Assembly (NCBI RefSeq): GCF_014650055.1
Contig: NZ_BMUF01000006.1
Coordinates: forward strand, 310,001-374,000
Length of the DNA stretch: 64,000 nt
Direction of reading: 5' to 3'
Source: Streptomyces malachitofuscus
GTDB lineage: Bacteria > Actinomycetota > Actinomycetes > Streptomycetales > Streptomycetaceae
The notes beneath the pieces were generated by a model. It did not search any database, was not told the DNA's origin, and saw nothing but the letters and a program-made list of their open reading frames with translations. Within the stretch, counting starts at the first letter, position 1, and every line of letters starts with the position of its first letter. The position numbers and the translations under genes are program-made. Positions 16,403 to 25,934 of the stretch are shown piece by piece.

Positions 16403-16431
16403 GGCGCCGCACCTTCTCCCGGTGCGGCGCC
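16403..16431. terminator. Bidirectional terminator hairpin
   Basis: Perfect 11-bp inverted repeat GGCGCCGCACC (16403-16413) with its complement at 16421-16431 and a 7-base loop, placed in the 49 bases between two convergent stop codons. Confidence 0.8.
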
Positions 16432-16442
16432 CCGCACCCCGT

Positions 16443-19361
16443 TCACTTGATCGAGCACTCCTTCACGTCGAGAGGTTCCGTGTTGCCCGCCGGTCTGCTG
16501 CACAGGACCTCCGCCTTCGACAGGCCCTCCGGGGTTCTCCGGACCCGGGCGAGGACGATGCTGTGGCCGTGCCGTTCGCCGTACAGGGGTGCGTCGGTGA
16601 AGTCGATCGTGCCGGTGGCCATCCCGTCGAGTTTGACGCCCCTGAGGTTGATCCAGGTCGCGGCGCGGCTCTGACGTACGTCTCCGAGGCTGGCCGCCCA
16701 GTACAGCGCACGCGTCGCGTCATGGGCGAGGGCCGTCTGTCCGCTGGCGAAGTCGGCGGCGTCGTACGTGGCCTCGCCGTCCTCGAGCCAGGGGAGGTGC
16801 TCGGCGGCATCCTGGTAGAAGGCGGTCCCGGACGCCGCCTCCCGCAGCTCGGCCAGGGCGGCGTGGTACAGCGTGATCCGCGGGGCCACGCCGTCCCGGC
16901 CGCCCGTGCCGGAGAACTTGGCCTTGCTCAGGTCGTCACCTGTGAGGATCGAGATCTCCCTGTTCGCGCAGCCCGGTTCGACGCCCAGCTGGGTCATCAG
17001 CGGCCCGATGTCCTCGACCCGTCCGGCGAAGTAGATCACTGAAGGGACGTTCTTCCCCCGGCAGATGCTCTCGGCGTGCAGCCGCAGCTCGGGCTTGCCG
17101 TTCGCCACCCCGTAGGTCCGCGCGGGCAGTAGCCGGAAGCCCTCCCGTCCCAGCATCTCGCCTCCGTAGAGGGCCTGTTCACTGGTGTAACGGTCCTGCG
17201 ACTCCTTCGTGTCACGGGCCAGCACCAGGGCGTGCGGCGCCTTGTCCCGGCCGCGCAGCTGCCGGGCGACGAGGCCGAGCGCCTCCGCCTGGTGCTCGTC
17301 GGGAGCCGCCAGGCTGAACCAGTTGGAGAACTCCTTCGGCAGATAGGTCGCCGAGTTGGTGCCCGAGACGACGGGGAGTCCCGCCGAGTGGAGCCGACGC
17401 GTCACGTCGGGGCTGCTCTGCAGGTCACGGCCGAAGCCCACGACGCCGACGACGGTCGGGTCGCGGTCGGCGTACTCGGCGATCGCGTCGGCCGTCACAC
17501 GCTGGTGCCCCATGTCCGCACCACCGTTGGCGAGCAGCAACCGCACCTTCACCCGGTAGTTCTCGTTGACGACGCGTTGCGCGAGGTAGACGCCGGCCAG
17601 TTCCTCGGCGCCCTTGACCAGGGACGGGTCCACCGCTGCCGAGCTCAGCGGCCCCGCGTACACGACCGTGACGTAGGCATCAGGGTGTTCGCGCAGCACC
17701 TCGGCGTTCTCGGCGTGCACCAGCTCCTCCAGCTCGCGCAGCCTCCCGCCCTCCTCGTCGGTTCCGCCGGAGAGGTGAGCGCCGAACCGCACGTCCGATG
17801 CGGCTATGCCGACGCACTCCGAGCCGCCACCGGGCGCGGGCCGCAGCTCGGTGTCGCGGTCGGCGGTCAGCAGGCCCGCCGAGCAGTACGTTCGGTGCAG
17901 GTCACGGGCGTGGACGACGCCGACGGTTGCGGCAAGGGCGAGGACCAGGATCAGGCTGTGCGCCGACCACACGACACGGGCCACGGAGAGCCGGTGCCCC
18001 GCCTTCACGCACCGCCAGTCCGTCTGGCGCAGCTGCACCAGCTCGTCACGAGGCAGCGCGATCCTGAGCACCCAGGGCAGGGCGTTCGTCCTGCTCGGCG
18101 ACTGGTCGGCCCGGAGGTTCCCGGCCCATTCGTCGTACCAGTGCCGCAACCGTTGCTGCAGGCGCGAGGGCCCGGGGCGGAGCGAGGGCTGGGGCTGCGG
18201 CCGGTTGACCGGCTCGCTCGGGTCCGTGCCCCGGTCGAGCAGTGCCGCGTCGCCCGCCGCCACGCCCGCCACGATCAGCAGCGGGTCGAGTTCGCTGCGC
18301 CGGCTGCGGACGTCGCTGACCGCCCTGACCAGTTCGATGCCCCCGTTCTCCCGGCTCACCCGGCGCAGGAACAGCACCGGCGGCCGGGTCCGCTTCAGCC
18401 CTCGCAGGTCCCAGCTGCCGCGCCGGTGGCTGTCCCGCAGATCCTCGAAGAGCGCGAGCACGTACAACTGGAGGGGGAACGGGCCGCCCTCGCGCATGGC
18501 CTCGGACACGTCGTAGGCGCGGGCCGCTATGGCCCGCCAGGAGCGGACCGGCCGCAGGAGCCGCACGCTGGTCGGCCGGCGGCGGGCGGCGGACTGGAGG
18601 AACGTCGTGGTCAGGAACCACCGGCTCTCCCTGCGCAGCCACAGGAAGAGGGGCGCGCGTCCGGGCACGTGGTTCAGGGCGGCGAGCAGGATCATCAGCC
18701 CGATGCCCGCGAGGACGGCGACGTACCACTCGGGACGGGTGAGCAGCGCGGTGCAGGCTCCCAGAGCGCCCATGGGGAGGAACTGCTGCACGTCGTTGAG
18801 CAGTACCTGCCGGTTGCGGCGCGAGGGTCTGCGGGGGCGCCAGCGCTGCCGGGCCAGGATGCGCAGAAGGTGCGTCTGGGCCTGCTCCCGCTGGGCGTTC
18901 CCGTCCGGGGTGCCCGCTGGGGCGGTCGGCCAGTGCTCGCGCATCTCCGGATCGTCGGTGGCCTCCTGGAGGGCACGTACGAGGCCCAGACGTGGGAAGG
19001 AGTAGGGTCGGTAGACGGCGGAACGGTCTCCCCACTTCCGGGAGTCGCCGAGGTCGCGCAGAAGCCGCACGGCCTGGGCGGTGGGGTCGAGGTCTCCCGG
19101 CTGCGGCTCGGTCGGGGCGACGGCCAGGCGCGTACCGTGGCGCTGCTGCCCTTCGACGAGTTCGTCGACGAGTTCGGTGACGCGGTCGTCGTCGACGGCG
19201 TCCTCCGCGTGCACCACGATCACCGGCATTGGGGGATCGCCTGCCCGGAAGTCCTGGATCAGCGACTCCAGTTGTCGCTGGACGTCGATACCCGCCCCGG
19301 TCGACATGCCCGGGTGACCGCCCGGGCAGTCCTGAGGGAAGTTCTGGTCGCGGCCGTGCAT
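16443..19361 (-). CDS. Membrane protein with cytoplasmic domain and extracytoplasmic type-1 periplasmic-binding domain
   Basis: 972 residues from ATG 19361, chosen because GGGGGG stands five bases before it. Residues about 1-190 are cytoplasmic (PVIVVHAEDAVDDDR, VYRPYSFPRLGLVRALQEA) and vaguely NTPase-like but with no P-loop. Two membrane helices follow (MGALGACTALLTR, VAVLAGIGLMILLAAL), then a second cytoplasmic, Arg-rich region, a third helix (SAHSLILVLALAATVGVVHA at about residue 475) and an extracytoplasmic half of about 490 residues. That half reads as a branched-chain amino-acid/receptor type-1 binding fold: YVTVVYAGPLSSA, VVGVVGFGRDLQSSP, GLPVVSGTNSATYLPK, IYFAGRVEDIGPLM. A ligand-sensing membrane protein is the natural reading; no permease or ATPase genes adjoin it, so it is not an ordinary transporter subunit. 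Partner unknown. Confidence 0.75.
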   Translation of the reverse strand: MHGRDQNFPQDCPGGHPGMSTGAGIDVQRQLESLIQDFRAGDPPMPVIVVHAEDAVDDDRVTELVDELVEGQQRHGTRLAVAPTEPQPGDLDPTAQAVRLLRDLGDSRKWGDRSAVYRPYSFPRLGLVRALQEATDDPEMREHWPTAPAGTPDGNAQREQAQTHLLRILARQRWRPRRPSRRNRQVLLNDVQQFLPMGALGACTALLTRPEWYVAVLAGIGLMILLAALNHVPGRAPLFLWLRRESRWFLTTTFLQSAARRRPTSVRLLRPVRSWRAIAARAYDVSEAMREGGPFPLQLYVLALFEDLRDSHRRGSWDLRGLKRTRPPVLFLRRVSRENGGIELVRAVSDVRSRRSELDPLLIVAGVAAGDAALLDRGTDPSEPVNRPQPQPSLRPGPSRLQQRLRHWYDEWAGNLRADQSPSRTNALPWVLRIALPRDELVQLRQTDWRCVKAGHRLSVARVVWSAHSLILVLALAATVGVVHARDLHRTYCSAGLLTADRDTELRPAPGGGSECVGIAASDVRFGAHLSGGTDEEGGRLRELEELVHAENAEVLREHPDAYVTVVYAGPLSSAAVDPSLVKGAEELAGVYLAQRVVNENYRVKVRLLLANGGADMGHQRVTADAIAEYADRDPTVVGVVGFGRDLQSSPDVTRRLHSAGLPVVSGTNSATYLPKEFSNWFSLAAPDEHQAEALGLVARQLRGRDKAPHALVLARDTKESQDRYTSEQALYGGEMLGREGFRLLPARTYGVANGKPELRLHAESICRGKNVPSVIYFAGRVEDIGPLMTQLGVEPGCANREISILTGDDLSKAKFSGTGGRDGVAPRITLYHAALAELREAASGTAFYQDAAEHLPWLEDGEATYDAADFASGQTALAHDATRALYWAASLGDVRQSRAATWINLRGVKLDGMATGTIDFTDAPLYGERHGHSIVLARVRRTPEGLSKAEVLCSRPAGNTEPLDVKECSIK

Positions 19362-19836
19362 GGACACCCCCCGTGGTCGTAAGACGCGTGTGTCACAAGC
19401 GCCTTGTGAGGATATCGCCCGTCCCTGACAACTGCGCCAGGTCAAAGGGCAGTTCGTTGGGGTGGTGAAGCCGCCGTGGCGGAAGGTCGCACCATCGGGT
19501 GATGCTGTATGACGGGGGTGCGTGCGGGGGTGCCGGTGTCGTAGGACGGGGCACGGGTCGGTGTGCCGCTGTCGGACGACGGACAGCCCGGGTGCTCTCG
19601 GCGCCGGCCGCCTACCACCGACCGCCTACCGCCGACGGCCGACCGCAGAATCCAGGTGACCGTGGCCCCGGCTTCCCGCGGGCTCCCCCGCCCGGCCCCA
19701 TTGGGCCGCCCGGGTCACCTCGACCACCCTGTCGCGACGGCTGCCGTGCGCCCCGGCGCCGTCGGCCGCACGATGGGCCGTGCTGCCGGCCGGCGAACCG
19801 ATCGGTACCGGTCGGATGCGAAGGAGGGACCCCGCG
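19362..19836. other. Intergenic region upstream of the choline operon
   Basis: 475 bases between the divergent membrane-protein and betB genes. Frames running through it have no coding bias. It should contain both promoters, but I see no clear operator; no BetI-like regulator gene is nearby. The betB ribosome-binding site AAGGAGG is at 19821-19827. Confidence 0.5.
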
Positions 19837-21303
19837 ATGGGCGAGCTGTACATCGACGGCGAGTGGACGGGGGCCGCCGCCGGCGGGAAGCGGGACGTGG
19901 TGAACCCGTACGACGCCTCCGTCGTCACCACCGTGGACGAGGCGGACGCCACCGACGTGGACCGGGCGGTGCGCGCCGCCCGGCGTGCCTTCGACGAGGA
20001 GGACTGGGCGCACGTTCCGACCCGCCGGCGCGCCGACCTCCTGCTGCGCGTGCACGACCTGCTGCTGCGCGACAAGGACGAGATCGCCCGGACCGAGACC
20101 CTCGACACCGGCAAGACGCTCACCGAGGCCCGCATCGACGTCGAGGACGTGGCGAACGCCTTCCGCTACTTCGCGGAACTGGCGGGCAAGGACGGAGGCC
20201 GGGTCGTGGACGTCGGCCCGGACGTCCTCAGCCGCGTCGTCTACCAGCCGGTCGGGGTGTGCGCGCTCATCGCCCCCTGGAACTACCCGCTGCTCCAGGC
20301 GTCGTGGAAGGTCGCGCCGGCGCTGGCCGCCGGCAACACCTTCGTCCTCAAACCCAGCGAGACCACACCGCTGACGACCATCGCCATGATCCGGCTGATC
20401 GAGGAGGCCGGCGCACCGCCCGGCGTCGCCAACCTGGTCCTCGGCTCCGGAGCGACCGTCGGTGCGGCGCTGACCGCCCACCCCGAGGTCGACCTGGTGT
20501 CCTTCACCGGCGGCCTGGCCACCGGCCGTACCATCATGGCCGCCGCCGCCGAGGGGCCGAAGAACATCGCCCTGGAACTGGGCGGCAAGAACCCCAACAT
20601 CGTCTTCGAGGACGCCGACTTCGACGCCGCCGTGGACTATGCCCTCGACGCCGCCTTCCTGCACGCCGGGCAGGTCTGCTCCGCCGGTTCGCGCCTGCTC
20701 GTCCAGGACTCCCTGCACGACCGGTTCGTCGAGGCCCTCGCCGAACGCGCCCGTGCCATCCGGCTCGGCAACGGCATGCAGGAGGGCACGGAGAGCGGCC
20801 CGCTCAGCTCCGCCGAACACCGTGACAAGGTCGAGCGGCACATCGCCGCCGCCAAGGAGGAGGGCGCACGGCTCGTCACCGGCGGCACCCGCCCCGACGA
20901 CCCGGAGCTGAGCCGCGGCTACTTCCTGCTGCCGACGGTCTTCGCCGACTGCGACAGCTCCATGAGCATCGTGCAGGAGGAGGTGTTCGGGCCGGTGGTC
21001 ACCGTCGAACGCTTCCGCACCGAGGACGAGGCCGTGCGCCTGGCCAACGACACCCGCTACGGCCTGGCCGGGGGCGTGTGGACCTCCGACGCGAGCCGTG
21101 CCCAGCGCGTCGCCCAGCGGCTGCGCCACGGCACCGTGTGGATCAACGACTTCCACCCCTACGTACCCCAGGCCGAGTGGGGCGGCTTCGGTCGCTCCGG
21201 CGTCGGGCGCGAGCTGGGCCCCACGGGCCTGCGCGAGTACCAGGAGGCCAAGCACATCTACCAGAACCTCGCTCCGGCCCCCTCCGGCTGGTTCAAGGGC
21301 TGA
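19837..21303 (+). CDS. betB: Betaine-aldehyde dehydrogenase
   Basis: 488 residues. ATG 19837 is preceded at good distance by AAGGAGG; an upstream ATG at 19780 is not. NAD(P)-dependent aldehyde dehydrogenase that oxidises betaine aldehyde to glycine betaine. Visible: APWNYPLLQASWKVAPALAA (cofactor and Asn site), LVSFTGGLATGRT (cofactor loop; a Gly replaces the usual Ser of FTGS), ALELGGKNPNIV with the general-base Glu at 247, and HAGQVCSAGSRLLV with nucleophile Cys281, then EEVFGPVV and GYSRSGVG-like end (GFGRSGVGRELG). It is first of a three-gene set with a choline oxidase/dehydrogenase-type flavoprotein and a choline transporter, which fixes the substrate assignment better than sequence alone. 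Confidence 0.88.
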   Translation: MGELYIDGEWTGAAAGGKRDVVNPYDASVVTTVDEADATDVDRAVRAARRAFDEEDWAHVPTRRRADLLLRVHDLLLRDKDEIARTETLDTGKTLTEARIDVEDVANAFRYFAELAGKDGGRVVDVGPDVLSRVVYQPVGVCALIAPWNYPLLQASWKVAPALAAGNTFVLKPSETTPLTTIAMIRLIEEAGAPPGVANLVLGSGATVGAALTAHPEVDLVSFTGGLATGRTIMAAAAEGPKNIALELGGKNPNIVFEDADFDAAVDYALDAAFLHAGQVCSAGSRLLVQDSLHDRFVEALAERARAIRLGNGMQEGTESGPLSSAEHRDKVERHIAAAKEEGARLVTGGTRPDDPELSRGYFLLPTVFADCDSSMSIVQEEVFGPVVTVERFRTEDEAVRLANDTRYGLAGGVWTSDASRAQRVAQRLRHGTVWINDFHPYVPQAEWGGFGRSGVGRELGPTGLREYQEAKHIYQNLAPAPSGWFKG

Positions 21304-21350
21304 CCGGGCGCGGCCCGCCACCACCCGACGGCACCGAAGAAAGGCGTTCC

Positions 21351-22901
21351 ATGGCCTCCACCACCCCGCACGGCGCCGAGTCGTCCTACGACTACGTCAT
21401 CGTCGGCGGCGGCACCGCCGGCTGTGTGCTCGCCGCCCGCCTGAGCGAGGACCCCGACTGCCGCGTCTGCGTCGTCGAAGGCGGTCCCAGCGACGTCGGT
21501 GACGAGCGCATCCTGCGGCTGCGCAACTGGATCAACCTGCTCGGCACGGAGTTCGACTACGGCTACACCACGGTCGAACAGCCACGCGGCAACTCCCACA
21601 TCCTGCACTCACGGGCCCGCGTACTCGGCGGCTGTTCCTCCCACAACACGCTGATCAGCTTCCTGCCGCTGCCCCAGGACCTCGACGACTGGGTCGCCGC
21701 GGGCTGCACCGGCTGGGACCCGGCGACCATCCTTCCGTACCGCGACCGGCTGCAGACCACGATCGTCCCGGTGGCCGAGGCGGACCGCAATCCCATCGCC
21801 AAGGACTTCGTCACCGCCGCCTCCCGCGCCACCGGCGTCCCCGTCGTCGACGACTTCAACGCCGAGCCCTTCGCCGACGGCACCGGCTTCTTCTCCCTGG
21901 CCTACAAGCCGGATGGCAATCTGCGTTCCTCCGCGTCCGTCGCCTACCTCCACCCTGTCCTGGACCGCCCCAACCTCACACTGCTCCTGGAGACATGGGC
22001 CCACCGGCTGCTCACCGACGAGTCCGGGCGGCTGACCCGCGTCGCCGTCCGTGGCGCCGACGGCGAGGCCGCCACCGTGCGTGCGGAACGCGAACTCCTG
22101 CTGTGTGCCGGCGCCATCGACACCCCTCGGCTGCTGATGCTGTCCGGCATCGGCCCGGCCGACGACCTGCGCCGCCTGGGCATCGACGTACACGCCGACC
22201 TGCCCGGCGTGGGGGAGAACCTGCTGGACCACCCCGAGTCCGTGATCGTCTGGGAGACCGAGGGCCCGCTGCCGCCCAACTCCGCGATGGACTCAGACGC
22301 CGGCCTGTTCCTGCGCCTCGACAAGGGGCAGCCGCGCCCGGACCTGATGTTCCACTTCTACCAGGTGGCGTTCACCGTCAACACCGAACGACTGGGCTAT
22401 CCCGTCCCCAAGTACGGGGTGTGCATGACTCCGAACGTGCCCCGGGCCCGCTCCACCGGCCGCATGTGGCTGCGCAGTGCCAACCCGGCCGAGCACCCCG
22501 CTTTGGACTTCCGGTACTTCACCGATCCGGAGGGCCACGACGAGCGCACCGTCGTCGAAGGGCTCAAGGTGGCCCGGGAGGTTGCCGCGACCGATCCGCT
22601 GAAGGGGTGGCTCGTGCGCGAAGTGGCGCCGGGCCCGGAGGTCACCTCCGACGCGGATCTGTCGGAGTACGGGCGCCGCGTCGCCCACACCGTCTACCAC
22701 CCGGCGGGCACCTGCCGGATGGGCGCGGCGGACGACCCGATGGCCGTCTGCGATCCGCAGCTGAGACTGCGCGGTGTCGAGGGCGTGCGCGTCGTCGACG
22801 CGTCGGTGTTCCCGACGATGCCCACCATCAACCCCATGGTGACGGTCCTGCTCGCCGCCGAACGCGCCGCGGACCTGCTCACGGGGCGAGCAGCGCGGTG
22901 A
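21351..22901 (+). CDS. betA: Choline dehydrogenase-type GMC flavoprotein
   Basis: 516 residues, ATG 21351 after GAAGAAAGG, 47 bases downstream of betB. GMC oxidoreductases bind FAD and oxidise alcohols; with betB and betT this one should convert choline to betaine aldehyde. Seen: YDYVIVGGGTAGCVLAARLS (FAD dinucleotide motif), HSRARVLGGCSSHN (GMC signature 1), LLCAGAIDTPRLLMLSGIGP (signature 2), and the active-site end HTVYHPAGTCRMG with DASVFPTMPTINPMVT. It carries the His of HPAGTCRMG and Asn of TINPM expected for catalysis. No signal peptide, so cytoplasmic. Slightly shorter than E. coli BetA (556), as usual for actinobacterial versions; a different small alcohol substrate cannot be excluded. 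Confidence 0.85.
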   Translation: MASTTPHGAESSYDYVIVGGGTAGCVLAARLSEDPDCRVCVVEGGPSDVGDERILRLRNWINLLGTEFDYGYTTVEQPRGNSHILHSRARVLGGCSSHNTLISFLPLPQDLDDWVAAGCTGWDPATILPYRDRLQTTIVPVAEADRNPIAKDFVTAASRATGVPVVDDFNAEPFADGTGFFSLAYKPDGNLRSSASVAYLHPVLDRPNLTLLLETWAHRLLTDESGRLTRVAVRGADGEAATVRAERELLLCAGAIDTPRLLMLSGIGPADDLRRLGIDVHADLPGVGENLLDHPESVIVWETEGPLPPNSAMDSDAGLFLRLDKGQPRPDLMFHFYQVAFTVNTERLGYPVPKYGVCMTPNVPRARSTGRMWLRSANPAEHPALDFRYFTDPEGHDERTVVEGLKVAREVAATDPLKGWLVREVAPGPEVTSDADLSEYGRRVAHTVYHPAGTCRMGAADDPMAVCDPQLRLRGVEGVRVVDASVFPTMPTINPMVTVLLAAERAADLLTGRAAR

Positions 22902-23018
22902 CCGGCCGGCCGCTCCGCGCGAGGCCGACGGCGACGGGCCGGCGCGTCCCGCGCGCGGCCGCGAGAGATGCCATCCGGGAGCCTGTGGCCCGACCCTCGG
23001 CGAAGGAGGAACACGACG

Positions 23019-25145
23019 GTGTCGACCGCTGGTGACAAGGGCTCCGGAACGTCGCCGGAGGAGATGGCGGCCGAGAACGAGCCGTCGGGCCCGGTACGGC
23101 TCAAACCCGTGGTCTTCTTCGGGGCGGCCCTGCTCGTCCTCGCGATCTCGCTCTGGGCGATCGTCACCCCCTCCGGGGCGGAGGACGTCATCGGCGTGGC
23201 GGTCGGCAAGATCTCCCACTGGTTCGGCTGGTACTACTTCGTCGCCGCCACCCTCTACCTGCTGTTCGTCGTCTTCATCGCCGCGTCCAAGTACGGCACG
23301 GTCAAGCTGGGCCCCAAGCACTCCAAGCCCGACTACGGCCTCTTCACCTGGGGTTCGATGCTGTTCGCGGCGGGCATCGGCATCGACCTGATGTTCTTCT
23401 CCGTCTCCGGGCCCGTCAGCCACTACCTGGCGCCGCCGCAGGGCGACCCGCAGACGCTCGAGGCCGCGCGGCAGGCGGTGGTGTGGACGCTGTTCCACTA
23501 CGGCATCTCCGGCTGGGGAATGTACGCGCTGATGGGCATGGCCCTCGGCTACTTCTCCTTCCGCTACCGTCTGCCGCTCGCGATCCGCTCCGCGCTCTAC
23601 CCGATCATCGGCCGCCGGATCCACGGGCGGATCGGCGACACCGTCGACCTGGCGGCCATCATCGGCACCGTCTTCGGCATCGGGGTGACGCTCGGCATCG
23701 GCGTGGTGCAGCTGAACTACGGACTGAAGGTCCTCTTCGACGTGGAGGAGGGGCTGGCCGCGCAGATCGCGCTGATCGTCATCGCGGTGGGCATGGCCAC
23801 CGTGTCCGCGGCGTCCGGCGTCGACAAGGGCATCCGCAGGCTGTCGCAGCTGAACATCCTGCTGGCCGCGCTGCTGATGTTCTACATCCTGGTCGTCGGC
23901 GAACCGTTCCGGGTGCTCAACGCCGTGGTCCAGAACGTCGGGGACTACGTCAGCGGCTTCCCGTCGATGACCCTGAACACCTTCGCCTACGACCAGCCCA
24001 CCGAGTGGCTGGACGCCTGGACGCTGTTCTTCTGGGCCTGGTGGGTCGCCTGGGCGCCGTTCGTCGGGCTCTTCCTGGCCCGCATCTCCCGCGGCCGCAC
24101 CCTGCGCGAGTTCATCGCGGCGACGCTGGTCATCCCCTTCCTCTTCACCGGCCTCTTCCTGGCGATCTTCGGCAACAGCGCCCTGTTCGTGGTGCGCGAC
24201 GGCAACACGGAGTTCGGCGAGACCGCCATGAACGTCCCCGAGCAGGGCTTCTACAGCCTGCTGGAGCAGTTCCCGGGGTTCATGTTCAGCGCCGGTCTCG
24301 CGACGTTCGTCGGGCTGCTGCTGTACGTGACCTCCGCGGACTCGGGTGCCCTGGTCATGGGCAACCTCAGCGCCGAACTGCCCACTCCGGTGACCGACGC
24401 GCCCTCGTGGCTGCGCATCTTCTGGGCGGTGGCGACAGGACTGCTCACCCTCGCCATGCTCATCGTGGGCGGCGTGGAGGCGCTCACCAACGCCACCATC
24501 ATCATGGGGCTTCCCTTCTCCTTCGTCATGTTCCTGATCATGGCCGGGCTCTATCTGGCGCTGCGCACCGAGCGGATGAAGGTGGAGGCGCGCGACACCA
24601 CGCTGCCCGCGTCACTCTCCGGGCGTATCGCGCAGCACGGTCTGCCGGGCGCACCGAACTGGCGGCACCGGCTGTCCCGGGCGATGGCGTTCCCGGGCAG
24701 GCGGGCGGCCGCGCGATTCGTCGAGCAGGTGTGCCGCCCCGCCTTCCGGGACGTCGCACAGGCGCTGCGGGAGCAGGGCGTGGAGGCGGAGATCCTGGAG
24801 GGGACCGTCGAGGACACCGGCCTCAGCCACATCGGCCTGCGAGTGCCGATCGGCGCCGCCGACGCGTTCGTCTACGAGGTGTGGCCGGTGGAACTGCCGA
24901 CCCCCGCGTTCGCCACCCGGTCGGTCAGCACGCACGACTCCTATGTGCGGTTCGAGGTCCGGCTCACCGAGGGCAACCAGGACTACGACGTGATGGGCTA
25001 CACCAAGGAACAGCTCATCGCCGACAGCCTCGACCAGTACGAGCGGCACCTGGAGTTCCTGCGGGTCCACGACGAGGCGGCCACCCGTTCGAGCTTTCCC
25101 GACCACCGCCCGGACGCGGCCGACGCGCACCTGCCGGAGGAGTAG
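23019..25145 (+). CDS. betT: BCCT-family choline/betaine transporter
   Basis: 708 residues from GTG 23019, after GAAGGAGGA. Betaine/choline/carnitine transporter with twelve predicted helices: LKPVVFFGAALLVLAISLWA begins helix 1, then MLFAAGIGIDLMFFSVSGPV, the FHYGISGWGMYALMGMALGY segment, and the diagnostic Trp-rich FFWAWWVAWAPFVGLFLARI. After the last helix (IIMGLPFSFVMFLIMAGLYL) there is a long cytoplasmic tail of about 160 residues (FVEQVCRPAFRDVAQALREQ; YTKEQLIADSLDQYERHLEF) like the osmosensory C-terminal domain of E. coli BetT. The GIDLMFF sequence is of the BetT, not OpuD, kind and points to proton-driven choline uptake feeding the two upstream enzymes. The operon thus makes the osmoprotectant glycine betaine. 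Confidence 0.88.
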   Translation: MSTAGDKGSGTSPEEMAAENEPSGPVRLKPVVFFGAALLVLAISLWAIVTPSGAEDVIGVAVGKISHWFGWYYFVAATLYLLFVVFIAASKYGTVKLGPKHSKPDYGLFTWGSMLFAAGIGIDLMFFSVSGPVSHYLAPPQGDPQTLEAARQAVVWTLFHYGISGWGMYALMGMALGYFSFRYRLPLAIRSALYPIIGRRIHGRIGDTVDLAAIIGTVFGIGVTLGIGVVQLNYGLKVLFDVEEGLAAQIALIVIAVGMATVSAASGVDKGIRRLSQLNILLAALLMFYILVVGEPFRVLNAVVQNVGDYVSGFPSMTLNTFAYDQPTEWLDAWTLFFWAWWVAWAPFVGLFLARISRGRTLREFIAATLVIPFLFTGLFLAIFGNSALFVVRDGNTEFGETAMNVPEQGFYSLLEQFPGFMFSAGLATFVGLLLYVTSADSGALVMGNLSAELPTPVTDAPSWLRIFWAVATGLLTLAMLIVGGVEALTNATIIMGLPFSFVMFLIMAGLYLALRTERMKVEARDTTLPASLSGRIAQHGLPGAPNWRHRLSRAMAFPGRRAAARFVEQVCRPAFRDVAQALREQGVEAEILEGTVEDTGLSHIGLRVPIGAADAFVYEVWPVELPTPAFATRSVSTHDSYVRFEVRLTEGNQDYDVMGYTKEQLIADSLDQYERHLEFLRVHDEAATRSSFPDHRPDAADAHLPEE

Positions 25146-25147
25146 GC

Positions 25148-25165
25148 CCGGCCCCGGAGGGCCGG
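25148..25165. terminator. Short hairpin between convergent genes
   Basis: 7-bp inverted repeat CCGGCCC/GGGCCGG (25148-25154, 25159-25165) with a 4-base loop, in the 27 bases between the stops of betT and the convergent HD-domain gene. Short but well placed. Confidence 0.45.
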
Positions 25166-25172
25166 CACGCGG

Positions 25173-25757
25173 TCACATCGGCAGCGGGGACACAGGAAGG
25201 ACGGGATCGCCGAATTCCGCGCGCAGGGCCTGGAAGGCGGTCACCTTGTCCTCGCCGAAGCGGCGGACGTGGTCGGCGTACTCGTCGGGGGAGAGGAACA
25301 CCGACGGCCGGGACTTGCTGTGGAACTTGTCCGCGTACATCACCAGGCGCTCCTCCTCCGTCACCGCCAGGTAGTCGGCGGGAGGGATGGGCAGGTTCTG
25401 GCTGACGACGTCGTGCCGGGTGAGGCCCACCCCGGTGTGGTGGGAGCAGAACCTGCGCAGTGGCTCGGGGAAGCCCTCGCGCTCGAGGAGTTCGTGGCCG
25501 AGCAGGCCGTGCCGGACGTAGTTCGGGTGGTCGAGCCGTCCGTCGCCGTCGTAGAGGCGGTAGACGCCGATGTCGTGGAGGAGGCAGCCGGCGCGGACCA
25601 GATCGGGGTCGAGGTGGGCGAGGCGGGGCGAGGAGAGCAGTTGCTCGGCGACGCTCCAGACGATCTCGCAGTGCGTGTGGACGAGTGCGAACGCCTCGGG
25701 GGTGGGTGCGTACTTCTCGTGCAGCGCGCGTGTCTCCGCGGGAGCCGGAATCCTCAT
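25173..25757 (-). CDS. HD-domain phosphohydrolase-like protein
   Basis: 194 residues, ATG start. The metal-binding HD signature is visible: LVHTHCEIVWSVAEQLL, then AGCLLHDIGVYRLYD with the HD pair, and later His residues in NYVRHGLLGHELLE and FCSHHTGVGLTRHD. HD proteins hydrolyse phosphate esters of nucleotides or act on small phosphorylated compounds; this small single-domain type is annotated only generally. It is cytoplasmic, convergent with betT, and divergent from a hypothetical gene, so the context says little about substrate. Confidence 0.8.
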   Translation of the reverse strand: MRIPAPAETRALHEKYAPTPEAFALVHTHCEIVWSVAEQLLSSPRLAHLDPDLVRAGCLLHDIGVYRLYDGDGRLDHPNYVRHGLLGHELLEREGFPEPLRRFCSHHTGVGLTRHDVVSQNLPIPPADYLAVTEEERLVMYADKFHSKSRPSVFLSPDEYADHVRRFGEDKVTAFQALRAEFGDPVLPVSPLPM

Positions 25758-25934
25758 CGGGGGAGCCTAACAACCGCCGGACCGGCGCGGGCGAACAGTT
25801 CCCGCCGACGCCTGTTTCACGCTATCAGGTGAAGGTGCCGGAGAAGGGCACGGGGCGAGGTCGCGAGCCGTTCGAGCTGGTGACGGGACATTCGGTCCAC
25901 GTCGCACCTCACCTCACGGCAACGGGAGCACACC

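Noticed and set aside
17232..19382. Long plus-strand frame opposite the membrane/binding-protein gene
   Set aside because: Arg/Val/Ala-rich antisense shadow; the minus strand shows membrane helices and a recognisable binding fold.
19563..20825. Plus-strand frame overlapping betB in another phase
   Set aside because: Arg/Pro-rich out-of-frame shadow; betB itself has all ALDH motifs.
25815..25832. TTCAC(N8)GTGAA inverted repeat in the gap between the HD and hypothetical genes
   Set aside because: Arms of only five bases; expected by chance at this length and no matching regulator family.
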